From contig NZ_LBMU02000016.1 in assembly GCF_001005085.2 (NCBI RefSeq), forward strand, positions 152,269 to 216,268: a stretch of DNA of 64,000 nucleotides. Reading direction: 5' to 3'. The stretch comes from Streptomyces humi. GTDB taxonomy: Bacteria; Actinomycetota; Actinomycetes; Streptomycetales; Streptomycetaceae. Below, piece after piece: positions 1-7,089 of the stretch. Within the stretch, counting starts at the first letter, position 1; every line of letters begins with the position of its first letter. A program made the translations under genes and the position numbers. The notes below the pieces were generated by a model. That model ran no database searches and had not been told where the DNA came from. It worked only from the letters and a program-made list of their open reading frames with translations.

Positions 1-506
1 CCCTTGACGGAGGTGAGCGGCGAGCGCAGCTCGTGGGCGACGGTGGCGATCAGCTCGGCGTGGCTGCGTTCGGTACGGCGTCGGGCCTCGGTGTCCCGCA
101 GCGACACGACGACCCGGCGCACCGGCCCGGTCGGCTCGGCGCGCACGTAGCGGGCCGACACCAGGACCTCACGGCCGCCGGGCAGCAGCAGGTTGCGCTC
201 GGGCTGGCCGACCCGGATGGCGAGGCCGCCGTAGGGGTCGGTGAGCTGCCACCAGCGCCTGCCCTCCAGGTCCTCTAAGGGGAGCGCCTTCTCCAGGCGC
301 CTGCCGAGGGCGTCGGCGGGGGCGGTGGCGGTGATCCGGGCGGCGGCGGCGTTGAAGCAGACGACGATGCCGTGCTCGTCGGCGACCACCAGGCCGTCGG
401 GCAGTTCGTCGGGGTCGACGGCGAGCCCGGTGAGGTCGCCGTGCCGGGGCGCGGGCACGCGGCCGGTACCGCGGCCCCCCGGCGCGTTGCTGGTGCCGAC
501 ACTCAT
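1..506 (-). CDS. PAS-containing sensor histidine kinase, N-terminal part (truncated by window edge)
   Basis: The first 168 residues of a two-component sensor kinase; the rest lies before base 1. The ATG at 506 begins MSVGTSNAPGG. A PAS-like segment follows (about residues 30-130: DELPDGLVVADEHG, then FNAAAARIT). The frame leaves the window inside the dimerisation/phosphoacceptor box, HELRSPLTSVKG, whose His is the predicted autophosphorylation site. No membrane segment or signal peptide is visible in this part, so it looks like a soluble or peripheral sensor. It is read in the same direction as the downstream-lying rRNA methyltransferase gene, 54 bp away. Signal and partner regulator are unknown. 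Confidence 0.85.
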   Translation of the reverse strand, partial: MSVGTSNAPGGRGTGRVPAPRHGDLTGLAVDPDELPDGLVVADEHGIVVCFNAAAARITATAPADALGRRLEKALPLEDLEGRRWWQLTDPYGGLAIRVGQPERNLLLPGGREVLVSARYVRAEPTGPVRRVVVSLRDTEARRRTERSHAELIATVAHELRSPLTSVK

Positions 507-560
507 ACCCCGTACTCCACCTCTCAGACGGCGCAGCAGGCCCCCGAGCTCGTCACCCTA

Positions 561-1415
561 CTAGCCCCTGGTGACGGAGCGGCATCCTCCGGAGGCGCGC
601 TGTGCACGGGCCGATGCGTAGAGACATACGGCGGCGGCGGTGGCGAGGTTCAGGCTTTCCGCCTTCCCGTGGATCGGGACGCGCACGACGGCGTCCGCGA
701 GCGCGCGGGTCTCCTCCGGGAGCCCCCACGCCTCGTTGCCGAACACCCAGGCCGTCGGCCCGCCCATGGTCCCCTTGTCGAGCTCGTCGTCGAGGTCGTC
801 GGTACCGGCTCCGTCGGCGGCGAGGATCCGCACGCCGGCGTCCTTGAGCCCGGCGACGGCCTGTTCGACGGGGACGCCGACGGCGACGGGCAGGTGGAAG
901 TGGGAGCCGACGGAGGCGCGCACGGCCTTCGGGTTGTAGAGGTCGACGGACGCGTCGGTGAGGACGACCGCCTCGGCGCCGGCGGCGTCGGCGCAGCGCA
1001 GCACGGTGCCGGCGTTGCCGGGGTCCCGGACGTTGGCGAGGACGGCGACGAGCCGGGGCCGGGCGGCCAGGATGTCCTCGAAGGGGGTGTCGAGGAACCG
1101 GCACACTCCGACCAGCCCCTGGGGGGTGACGGTGGTCGAGATGTCGGCGATGACGTCCTCTGCGGCGAGGTGGATCCGGGCGCCGGCGGTCCTGGCCGCT
1201 CCGATGATGTCGGCGTACCGCTCGGCTGCCTCGACGGTCGTGAACAGTTCGACGAGCGTCGGCAGGCCGGCGACCCGATGCCCGGCCGCCTCCCGCACGG
1301 CCTGCGGGCCCTCGGCGAGGAACAGCCGGTCCTTCCCCCTGAAGTTTCGCTTCGCGAGCCGCCGGGCAGCGGCGACCCGCGCGGACCGGGGGGAGATCAG
1401 CTCAGGGCTGGACAT
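561..1415 (-). CDS. SpoU/TrmH-family 2'-O-ribose RNA methyltransferase
   Basis: A 284-residue SPOUT-fold enzyme that transfers a methyl group from S-adenosylmethionine to a ribose 2'-OH in rRNA or tRNA. The N-terminal substrate-binding domain covers about residues 1-110 (RNFRGKDRLFLAEGPQAV). The catalytic domain shows the three family motifs: NVRDPGNAGTVLR (about 125-137), VFGNEAWGL, and VPIHGKAESLNLATAAAV near the C-terminus. It lies just after the infC-rpmI-rplT operon, separated from it by a terminator, an arrangement common in actinobacteria. The exact target nucleotide cannot be read from sequence. The last ~15 residues are not family-conserved. Confidence 0.92.
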   Translation of the reverse strand: MSSPELISPRSARVAAARRLAKRNFRGKDRLFLAEGPQAVREAAGHRVAGLPTLVELFTTVEAAERYADIIGAARTAGARIHLAAEDVIADISTTVTPQGLVGVCRFLDTPFEDILAARPRLVAVLANVRDPGNAGTVLRCADAAGAEAVVLTDASVDLYNPKAVRASVGSHFHLPVAVGVPVEQAVAGLKDAGVRILAADGAGTDDLDDELDKGTMGGPTAWVFGNEAWGLPEETRALADAVVRVPIHGKAESLNLATAAAVCLYASARAQRASGGCRSVTRG

Positions 1416-1449
1416 CGTGTCGTCACTTTCAAGGAAACGCGGCGGAACG

Positions 1450-1491
1450 GCGCCCCTTCAGGCGCGCGGGGAACTGCGCGACAAGCCCCCC
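1450..1491. repeat. Dispersed intergenic repeat, copy 1
   Basis: A 42-bp GC-rich element of the form GCGCCCC..CAGG..GCGGGGAAC.GCGCGA..AGCCCCC. Related copies occur in this window at 43836-43877 (same orientation, overlapping the end of the allophanate hydrolase gene) and, partial and inverted, at 5825-5843. From memory this motif is common between Streptomyces genes; function is unknown, and it may act as a terminator-like or nucleoid element. Confidence 0.6.
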
Positions 1492-1523
1492 ACCGGCCCG
1501 CGGCCGAACAACGAACCGCGGGC

Positions 1524-1564
1524 CTCAACAACAGGACCCGCAAGCTTTTCAGCCTGCGGGTCCT
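1524..1564 (-). terminator. Terminator of the infC-rpmI-rplT operon
   Basis: Perfect 10-bp inverted repeat (AGGACCCGCA / TGCGGGTCCT, arms 1533-1542 and 1555-1564) with a 12-nt loop, 31 bp past the rplT stop. On the minus strand it is followed by GTTGTTGAGG, a weak U-rich tail. It separates the ribosomal operon from the methyltransferase gene. Confidence 0.75.
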
Positions 1565-1594
1565 CAAGTCACGTCGGCCGAAGCCAGCGCAGCG

Positions 1595-1978
1595 TCACGC
1601 CGCCTTGGGGGCGTTGACGTCCGACGGCAGCGCCTTCTGGGCCACCTCGACGAGCGCGGCGAACGCGTTCGCGTCGTTGACCGCGAGCTCGGCCAGGATC
1701 TTGCGGTCGACCTCGACGTTCGCGGCCTTCAGACCCTGGATGAAGCGGTTGTAGGTGATGCCGTTGGCGCGGGCAGCGGCGTTGATGCGCTGGATCCACA
1801 GCTGACGGAAGTCGCCCTTGCGCTTCTTGCGGTCGTTGTAGTTGTAGACCAGCGAGTGGGTGACCTGCTCCTTGGCCTTGCGGTACAGGCGCGAGCGCTG
1901 ACCGCGGTAGCCGGAGGCCGCCTCGAGGATCGCCCGGCGCTTCTTGTGGGCGTTGACTGCCCGCTTGACGCGTGCCAC
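1595..1978 (-). CDS. rplT: 50S ribosomal protein L20
   Basis: A 127-residue basic protein. L20 binds 23S rRNA early in large-subunit assembly. The family signature is clear: [18 protein letters not shown] at the N-terminus, then [34 protein letters not shown] and [12 protein letters not shown]. The start is GTG at 1978, preceded by AAGGAG. The last ~10 residues ([18 protein letters not shown] region) form a typical actinobacterial C-terminal tail. It is the last gene of infC-rpmI-rplT; in some bacteria L20 represses this operon, but whether it does so here is not shown by the sequence. Confidence 0.98.
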   Translation of the reverse strand: MARVKRAVNAHKKRRAILEAASGYRGQRSRLYRKAKEQVTHSLVYNYNDRKKRKGDFRQLWIQRINAAARANGITYNRFIQGLKAANVEVDRKILAELAVNDANAFAALVEVAQKALPSDVNAPKAA

Positions 1979-2078
1979 TTGTTAACTCCTTGTAGCGGGG
2001 CCGCGGTTGGACTCACGCGGCCCGGAAACGACTGGGTCCCGGTTGCTCTGACTCAGGGCGCGGCGAGGCGCCCGCGTG

Positions 2079-2273
2079 TCACTTGCCGAGAAGCTTCTTG
2101 ATCTTCGCGGTGTCACCCGGGGCCATCTCGGCGTTGCCGGTCAGGCGACGCGTCACGCGGGACGACTTGTGCTCGAGCAGGTGGCGCTTGCCGGCGCGCT
2201 CACGCAGCACCTTGCCGGAGCCGGTGACCTTGAAGCGCTTGCTGGCACCGCTGTGCGTCTTGTTCTTCGGCAT
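2079..2273 (-). CDS. rpmI: 50S ribosomal protein L35
   Basis: A 64-residue protein with the complete L35 signature: [38 protein letters not shown], and a C-terminal KLLGK. It is a small structural component of the 50S subunit. The ATG at 2273 has a GAGGAG ribosome-binding site 11 nt upstream. It sits between infC and rplT in the order found across bacteria, with about 100-135 bp gaps on each side. Confidence 0.98.
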   Translation of the reverse strand: MPKNKTHSGASKRFKVTGSGKVLRERAGKRHLLEHKSSRVTRRLTGNAEMAPGDTAKIKKLLGK

Positions 2274-2408
2274 AGCGCCGTTATCTCCTCGTCGGTGGCG
2301 TTCCGGTGCCCGGTCGCGAAACCGGGCACGGTGGAACGTCGCTCTTGTATCGGTTACATCCTGGGACTCGCGCCCCGGGGTGCTGACCTGGGGCGGGTTA
2401 CCCCGGGA

Positions 2409-3065
2409 TCACGCCTCGACATGCTCCTCGGCGGGCGCCTCGGACTCGACCTCGACCTCGGCGTCGGCGGCGTTCTGCGAGCGGCCGGGGTTGGCCTTCG
2501 CATCCGCCTTGCGGGCTTCCTGCGCCTGCCTGGCCTCGGCCATGGCCTCGGTCTTCTTCTTGTGCGGACCGAGAACCATGATCATGTTCCGGCCGTCCTG
2601 CTTCGGGTTCGACTCAACGAAACCGAGGTCCTGGACGTCCTCCGCGAGCCGCTGAAGCAGTCGGTAGCCCAGCTCGGGCCGGGACTGCTCGCGACCACGG
2701 AACATGATCGTGATCTTGACCTTGTCGCCCTGCTTGAGGAACCGGACGACGTGACCCTTCTTGGTGTCATAGTCGTGCGGGTCGATCTTCGGCCGGAGCT
2801 TCATCTCCTTGATGACCGTGTGCGCCTGGTTCTTGCGCGCCTCACGGGCCTTCATGGCCGACTCGTACTTGAACTTCCCGTAGTCCATGAGCTTGCACAC
2901 GGGCGGACGGGCGTTCGCCGCGACCTCGACCAGGTCCAGGTCGTACTCCTGCGCAAGCTCCAGGGCCTTAGCGAGCGGGACAATGCCCACCTGCTCGCCA
3001 CTGGGACCGACAAGTCGCACCTCGGGAACGCGAATCCGGTCGTTGATGCGGGGCTCGGCGCTGAT
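2409..3065 (-). CDS. infC: Translation initiation factor IF-3, ATC start codon
   Basis: A 218-residue IF-3, which binds the 30S subunit, prevents premature 50S joining and proofreads the start codon. The N-domain starts [19 protein letters not shown]; the linker and C-domain follow ([60 protein letters not shown]). The C-terminus carries an acidic Streptomyces-type extension of about 40 residues. No ATG or GTG fits the family start: the codon before SAEPR is ATC at 3065-3063, and GAGGAGG lies 4 nt upstream. A near-cognate infC start is known in E. coli (AUU), where it lets IF-3 limit its own synthesis. The frame stays open to 3152, but those 29 codons lack family similarity and overlap the leader. 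Confidence 0.95.
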   Translation of the reverse strand: MSAEPRINDRIRVPEVRLVGPSGEQVGIVPLAKALELAQEYDLDLVEVAANARPPVCKLMDYGKFKYESAMKAREARKNQAHTVIKEMKLRPKIDPHDYDTKKGHVVRFLKQGDKVKITIMFRGREQSRPELGYRLLQRLAEDVQDLGFVESNPKQDGRNMIMVLGPHKKKTEAMAEARQAQEARKADAKANPGRSQNAADAEVEVESEAPAEEHVEA

Positions 3066-3464
3066 GGATCCTCCTCGGTAGCACCACGCGACGGTCTGGC
3101 GGACAGCCGCGTAACGTCTGTTTTCGTAAGACCTAACCGCGCCGAAGCACAAAAAATGCCCCGGACGATCACAGGCGGGGCTCCTCGAACTACCGGAACA
3201 CCGCCGCGAGGATCGCGGGGCGCACTATCGGACGGAACGCGTTCGCCGAAACGGCGAGAGCGACCCGTCTGACCGGTGACCCGCCGCCCTGAGGGTGGTC
3301 GGGTGGGAGTTCGAAGCCTCCACTTGTGGGCCGAGTCGGTGAGCCGTTGGCATACCTGTCCGGCCGGTCGTCACACCAGGCTAGCAGCTGAGCGGAGAGA
3401 GGGCTAATCGGGGCGAGGCGGACCGCGGTCGGCGACCCGCGCCGGTACGCCTATCGTGTGGGGC
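3066..3464. other. Divergent intergenic region: infC leader and promoters
   Basis: A 399-bp gap between infC (minus) and the DUF1844 gene (plus). It holds the long infC leader with the terminator at 3151-3181. I could not assign the infC promoter with confidence; candidate -10 boxes on the minus strand lie around 3345-3395. On the plus strand TATCGT at 3452-3457 is suitably placed as the -10 box of a leaderless mRNA starting at the ATG at 3465. Confidence 0.5.
3151..3181 (-). terminator. Rho-independent-type terminator in the infC leader (candidate attenuator)
   Basis: On the minus strand a 6-bp stem (GCCCCG 3181-3176 with CGGGGC 3163-3158), a 12-nt loop, then A and six Us (3156-3151). It lies 86 nt upstream of the ATC start of infC, inside the leader, where a terminator must be conditional. 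A competing helix can form just upstream (CCCCGCGA / TCGCGG, around 3200-3225). U-tracts are rare in this genome, which makes the site stand out. Confidence 0.7.
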
Positions 3465-3839
3465 ATGAGTGAGACGCCCCTTTCCGGCCCCGGCTCCGCC
3501 GAGCAGCCCGACTTCGACGAGATGACCCGCGACATCGCCGAGGTCCCCGCCGTCGAGGTGATCGTGACGGTCGCCGTGAACCTGATGAGCGCGGCCGCCG
3601 TGAAGCTCGGTCTGACCGAGGAGGGCGACAAGTACAAGGACCTGGACGAGGCCCGCAAGCTGGTCACCGCCCTCGCCGGGCTGCTCGACGCGTCCGCGAC
3701 CGAGATCAGCTCCTTCCACGCGGCCCCGCTGCGGGACGGCCTGAAGTCGCTCCAGCTGGCCTTCCGCGAGGCCTCCCTCGTCCCCGACGAGCCCGGCCAG
3801 GGCCCCGGCGAGAAGTACACCGGCCCCATCTACGGCTAG
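3465..3839 (+). CDS. DUF1844 protein
   Basis: A 124-residue conserved actinobacterial protein of unknown function. The DUF1844 core runs from about residue 25 to 90: EVIVTVAVNLMSAAAVKLGL, then DEARKLVTALAGLLDAS and FHAAPLRDGLKSLQLAFREA. It is predicted to be mainly helical and cytoplasmic. The ATG at 3465 is preferred over the in-frame GTG at 3456 because a -10-like TATCGT ends 7 nt before it, consistent with a leaderless message. It is divergent from infC and convergent with the SseB-like gene. Confidence 0.9.
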   Translation: MSETPLSGPGSAEQPDFDEMTRDIAEVPAVEVIVTVAVNLMSAAAVKLGLTEEGDKYKDLDEARKLVTALAGLLDASATEISSFHAAPLRDGLKSLQLAFREASLVPDEPGQGPGEKYTGPIYG

Positions 3840-3847
3840 GCCGCGGC

Positions 3848-4579
3848 TCACCCTCGTACGAACAAGGGCTCGCCCGGAGGCGTGGTCCCGGCCGGCAGCA
3901 GTGCCAGGTCGAGACCGCGCACCAGGCGGGCCCGCAGTGTTCCGTCGGCGGCGAGCCGCTCGGCGACGGAGCGGGCGGCGTCGGCGGGGGGCGCGGCCGG
4001 GTCCAGCACGAGGGCGAGGACGCCGTCGGCCCGCCCCGGCCCGAGATGGGCGCGGAGCACGGCGGGCTCGGCGGCCACGGCCGTACGGACGGCGTCGAGC
4101 ACGGCGGGATCGGCGAGCGGGTCGGTACTCGTCCGGCCCTCGGCGAGGGCGAGCAGCGCGGCACCGGTCAGCTCGAACGGCACCGGCCCCGACAGGTCCA
4201 GCACCACCGTGTCCGCCTTCTCGTGGGCGGCGGCCTGGAGCGCCTGGTGCAGGGGTACGGCGACGGGGCGGGCCGCCGGGTCCCAGCGGGCCAGCGACTC
4301 GGTGGAGGTGAAGGCGGGCAGGGCGGTGCGCCCGCCGGCCTTCAGGGTGGGGACCGCCATGTCACTGGTCTTCTCGCGGCGCAGTCCGTTCTCGTCCTCC
4401 TCCACCTCGCCGAGCACGGCGACGACGGGGACCAGCAGCCGGGCGCCCTTCAGCGCCTCCAGGACGGGGCCCACGGCCGTACGGTCCTCGGCCCAGGCGG
4501 CCAGCGCGGCGGCCAGCCGGGGGTCGGCCGAGCCGTCGTCGTCGGAGTAGCCGGAGTCGGGAATGTTCTTGTTCGCCAC
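3848..4579 (-). CDS. SseB-family protein
   Basis: A 243-residue protein with an SseB-like N-terminal fold (about residues 15-140: DPRLAAALAAWAEDRTAV, LEALKGARLLVPVVAVLGE, KTSDMAVPTLKAGGRTALPAFTS). The C-terminal half is Ala/Leu-rich and resembles the SseB C-terminal domain. SseB proteins have been linked to stress tolerance and sulfur handling, but no biochemical activity can be inferred. The GTG at 4579 (VANKNIPDSGYSDDD) is chosen because the conserved region starts soon after and TAGGGT lies 8 nt upstream, suggesting a leaderless transcript. The open frame reaches further upstream, but that part runs into the divergent neighbouring gene. Confidence 0.85.
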   Translation of the reverse strand: MANKNIPDSGYSDDDGSADPRLAAALAAWAEDRTAVGPVLEALKGARLLVPVVAVLGEVEEDENGLRREKTSDMAVPTLKAGGRTALPAFTSTESLARWDPAARPVAVPLHQALQAAAHEKADTVVLDLSGPVPFELTGAALLALAEGRTSTDPLADPAVLDAVRTAVAAEPAVLRAHLGPGRADGVLALVLDPAAPPADAARSVAERLAADGTLRARLVRGLDLALLPAGTTPPGEPLFVRG

Positions 4580-4729
4580 GGTCCCCGACCCTATCGGGGG
4601 GATGCTGCTGCGGTTGTGCGGCCCCCGAAACCGGAGCGACACGGCTTTCACACGAATCTCAGAATTCCCTGACCGTCCTCTAACTTCCAGCAAACGGCTC
4701 ACACAGTCCCCGCCCCGAGCATCACGGGC

Positions 4730-5764
4730 ATGGAGTCCCCCAGAGCCACCTCCGGTTCCCGCCGCGGCCGGCGCCGCGCCCGGCCCCGGCGCCGGGCCGT
4801 TCTCTACGTCTCCCTCGCCACGGTCGCCGTCGTCGGCGCGACGGCGGCGGGGACCGTGTACGTGCAGGCGCACGCCCGTGACGGGGCCGTATCCTCGTCC
4901 GCGTCGCCGTCGCCCTCCCTCTCGGCCTCGGCGGACGGGGAGGCATCGGTGGAACCCGTGACGGAACCGGCGGCCGTGGACCGGGACGCGCTGCTGAGCA
5001 CGGCGATGGCGAAGGTGACCGTGCCGGCGGGGGCGAAGGTGTCGGCGGCGGTGCTGGACCTGGACTCCGGTGACAGCGCGGTGTACGGCGACGCGGCCTT
5101 CGACACCGCGAGCATCGTCAAGGTCGACATCCTGGCGACGCTGCTGCTCCAGGCGCAGGACGCGGGGCGTCAGCTGACGGCGACGGAGCAGGCGTACGCC
5201 ACGAAGATGATCGAGAACAGCGACAACACGTCGGCGTCCCAGCTGTGGGACGAGATCGGGCAGGCGGCGGGGCTGGACGCGGCGAACAAGCGGTTCGGGC
5301 TGACGTCCACCGAGGGGGGCGACGGGGCGCTGTGGGGTCTGACCCAGACCACGGCGGCGGACCAGCTCGTCCTGCTGCGGCAGGTGTTCGGCGACGGTTC
5401 GAAGCTGAGCGAGGCCTCGCGGGCCTATGTCCAGGGGCTGATGAAGACGGTCGAGTCCGACCAGCGGTGGGGGGTTTCCGCGGCGGCGGACGGTTCCGGG
5501 TCCGCGCTGAAGAACGGGTGGCTGGCGCGGAGCACGACCGGGCTGTGGGACGTCAACAGCATCGGACGGGTGACGGTGGGCGGGACGGACTACCTGGTGG
5601 CCGTGCTGTCGAAGGGGACCGTGAGCCAGGCGAAGGGGATCTCGCTGGTGGAGGCGGCGGCGAAGGCGGCGGTCGGTTCCTTCGCGGGGGCTGACTCTTC
5701 TTCCCGGTCCGCTTCGGCTTCGGCCGTGGCCTCGGCCTCGGCTTCGGCTTCGGCTTCGCAGTAG
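4730..5764 (+). CDS. Membrane-anchored serine hydrolase, class A beta-lactamase fold
   Basis: A 344-residue protein with an Arg-rich cytoplasmic N-terminus (residues 1-23), one membrane segment (about 24-46) and a Ser/Ala-rich linker. The extracellular domain then shows class A beta-lactamase/penicillin-binding motifs in order: TASIVKVDIL (SxxK, nucleophile Ser), NSDNTSA (SDN) and LKNGW (KxG). I do not see the Glu of a standard omega loop, so true beta-lactamase activity is doubtful; a cell-wall peptidase-like or inactive relative is as likely. The C-terminus is low-complexity (SASASAVASASASASAS). Cell-wall or antibiotic-related substrates are inference only. Confidence 0.85.
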   Translation: MESPRATSGSRRGRRRARPRRRAVLYVSLATVAVVGATAAGTVYVQAHARDGAVSSSASPSPSLSASADGEASVEPVTEPAAVDRDALLSTAMAKVTVPAGAKVSAAVLDLDSGDSAVYGDAAFDTASIVKVDILATLLLQAQDAGRQLTATEQAYATKMIENSDNTSASQLWDEIGQAAGLDAANKRFGLTSTEGGDGALWGLTQTTAADQLVLLRQVFGDGSKLSEASRAYVQGLMKTVESDQRWGVSAAADGSGSALKNGWLARSTTGLWDVNSIGRVTVGGTDYLVAVLSKGTVSQAKGISLVEAAAKAAVGSFAGADSSSRSASASAVASASASASASQ

Positions 5765-5770
5765 GGGGCG

Positions 5771-5810
5771 GGTGCGGGGGTTCGCCGGCGGGTGCGGGGG
5801 TTCGCCGGCG
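5771..5810. repeat. 20-bp tandem duplication
   Basis: Two exact adjacent copies of a 20-bp GC-rich unit (GGTGCGGGGG then TTCGCCGGCG), just past the stop of the serine hydrolase gene in the convergent gap. Probably slippage; no function seen. Confidence 0.8.
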
Positions 5811-5824
5811 TGGGCAGGTCCGGT

Positions 5825-5868
5825 GGGGGCTTGTCGCGCGGTTTCTCTCCCGGCCTTCGGCCGGGGGT
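5825..5868. terminator. Convergent hairpin with inverted partial dispersed repeat
   Basis: The gap between two convergent genes holds a 7-bp stem with a 3-nt loop (CCCGGCC-TTC-GGCCGGG, 5849-5865). It is preceded at 5825-5843 by an inverted partial copy of the dispersed repeat seen at 1450-1491. A bidirectional terminator is likely although no U-tract follows. Confidence 0.55.
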
Positions 5869-5916
5869 ATCCCCAGCGCCCCGGACGGAGCCCCTGGCCT
5901 CGGGTGTCTCAGAAGG

Positions 5917-7089
5917 TCAGGGGGTTTCGAGGGAGCGGCGGCGGGATCGCCACAGGACTGTCGCGGCCACCAGGAGGACGCCGCCGGCGCCGCCGGCCAG
6001 GGGGGCCGCCCAGTCGGAGGCGCTCGTCGTGCTCTTCTCCTCGTCCGGGCCCGGGCCGAAGTACTTCTTCCCGTACGACGCCGCCGTCAGGTTCTCCGTC
6101 CGCAGCTTGGCCGCCGCCTTGATGGCCGCCGCCGGATCGATCATGCCGAAGCCCCGGGAGTCGTCGCGGCCGCCGGACGGGGCGTCACGGGCGGTGTCCT
6201 CCACGAGCTTCTTGACCTGCGCCGGGGTGAGCCCGGGGTGGGCGGCCTTGATCAGGGCCACGGCTCCTGAGACGAAGGCGGAGGCCGCGCTGGTCCCCCA
6301 GCCCTCGTAGTACCTGTGGTCCGGGTCCGCGATGACGATGTCGTCGCCGGGCGCGCTGACCGTGGCGTACCAGCGGCGGGTGGAGAAGGAGGCGCGGGTG
6401 CCGAACTTGTCCACGGCGGTGGCCGCGATGACACCCGGGTAGGCGGCCGGGTACGAGATGTGGTCGCCCTTGTCGCCGCCGTTGCCGGCCGAGGCGACCA
6501 CCACGACGTCCTTCTTCAGGGCGTACTGGATGGCCTCGTCCTCGCTGGGTTCGGGATGCGCGGAGTCGGAGTCGTCGCCGAGGGAGAGGTTGATGACGTC
6601 GGCGCCGTGGTCGGCGGCCCAGCGGATGCCCTCGGCGAGGGCGTCGCCCCGGGTGGAACGGGCCTTGCCGCGGGCGCTGTCGCCGTCCTCGAGGATCACC
6701 CGGACCGGCAGGATCCTGGCTTCGGGCGCCACACCCATCACGCCGTCGCCGTCGCCGATCCCGTGGCCGTGACCGGCGATGATGCCGGCCATGGCGGTAC
6801 CGTGCCGGGCCCAGTCGCGCTGGCCCTGGCGGGCACCGAAGCCGATCATGTCCTTGGCGGCCAGTACGTTGCCGACCAGGTCGGGGTGGTCGGCCTCGAC
6901 ACCCGTGTCCAGGACCGCGACCGTGATGCCCTTGCCCTTGGTGGTCTGCCAGGCCTCGTCGAGGTGCAGGGCGGACAGGCCCCACTGCTGGGCGCGGATG
7001 CTGTCCGCGTACGCGGTGGTGGACGGCAGGAGGGCGACCGCACCGGCGAGCAGCAGGCTCACCGCGGCCCCGGTTGCGCGGCGCTTCAT
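5917..7089 (-). CDS. Mycosin-like S8 subtilisin-family serine protease
   Basis: A 390-residue secreted or membrane-anchored protease. The signal peptide (MKRRATGAAVSLLLAGAV..) ends near residue 28. The catalytic triad is visible: Asp in AVLDTGVEADHPDL, His in DWARHGTAMAGIIAGHG, Ser in GWGTSAASAFVSG, with the oxyanion Asn in VVVVASAGNGG. The C-terminus has a linker, one membrane helix (about 352-376) and an RSRRRS cytoplasmic tail, the architecture of type VII secretion mycosins. No ESX core gene is nearby, so a secretion role is not supported by context. It overlaps the preceding proline-rich protein gene by 4 nt (ATGA), implying translational coupling. Confidence 0.9.
   Translation of the reverse strand: MKRRATGAAVSLLLAGAVALLPSTTAYADSIRAQQWGLSALHLDEAWQTTKGKGITVAVLDTGVEADHPDLVGNVLAAKDMIGFGARQGQRDWARHGTAMAGIIAGHGHGIGDGDGVMGVAPEARILPVRVILEDGDSARGKARSTRGDALAEGIRWAADHGADVINLSLGDDSDSAHPEPSEDEAIQYALKKDVVVVASAGNGGDKGDHISYPAAYPGVIAATAVDKFGTRASFSTRRWYATVSAPGDDIVIADPDHRYYEGWGTSAASAFVSGAVALIKAAHPGLTPAQVKKLVEDTARDAPSGGRDDSRGFGMIDPAAAIKAAAKLRTENLTAASYGKKYFGPGPDEEKSTTSASDWAAPLAGGAGGVLLVAATVLWRSRRRSLETP

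Noticed and set aside
4730..5764. Calling the SxxK protein a true class A beta-lactamase
   Set aside because: SxxK, SDN and KxG are present but I could not find the catalytic omega-loop Glu, and the protein is membrane-anchored with low-complexity tails.
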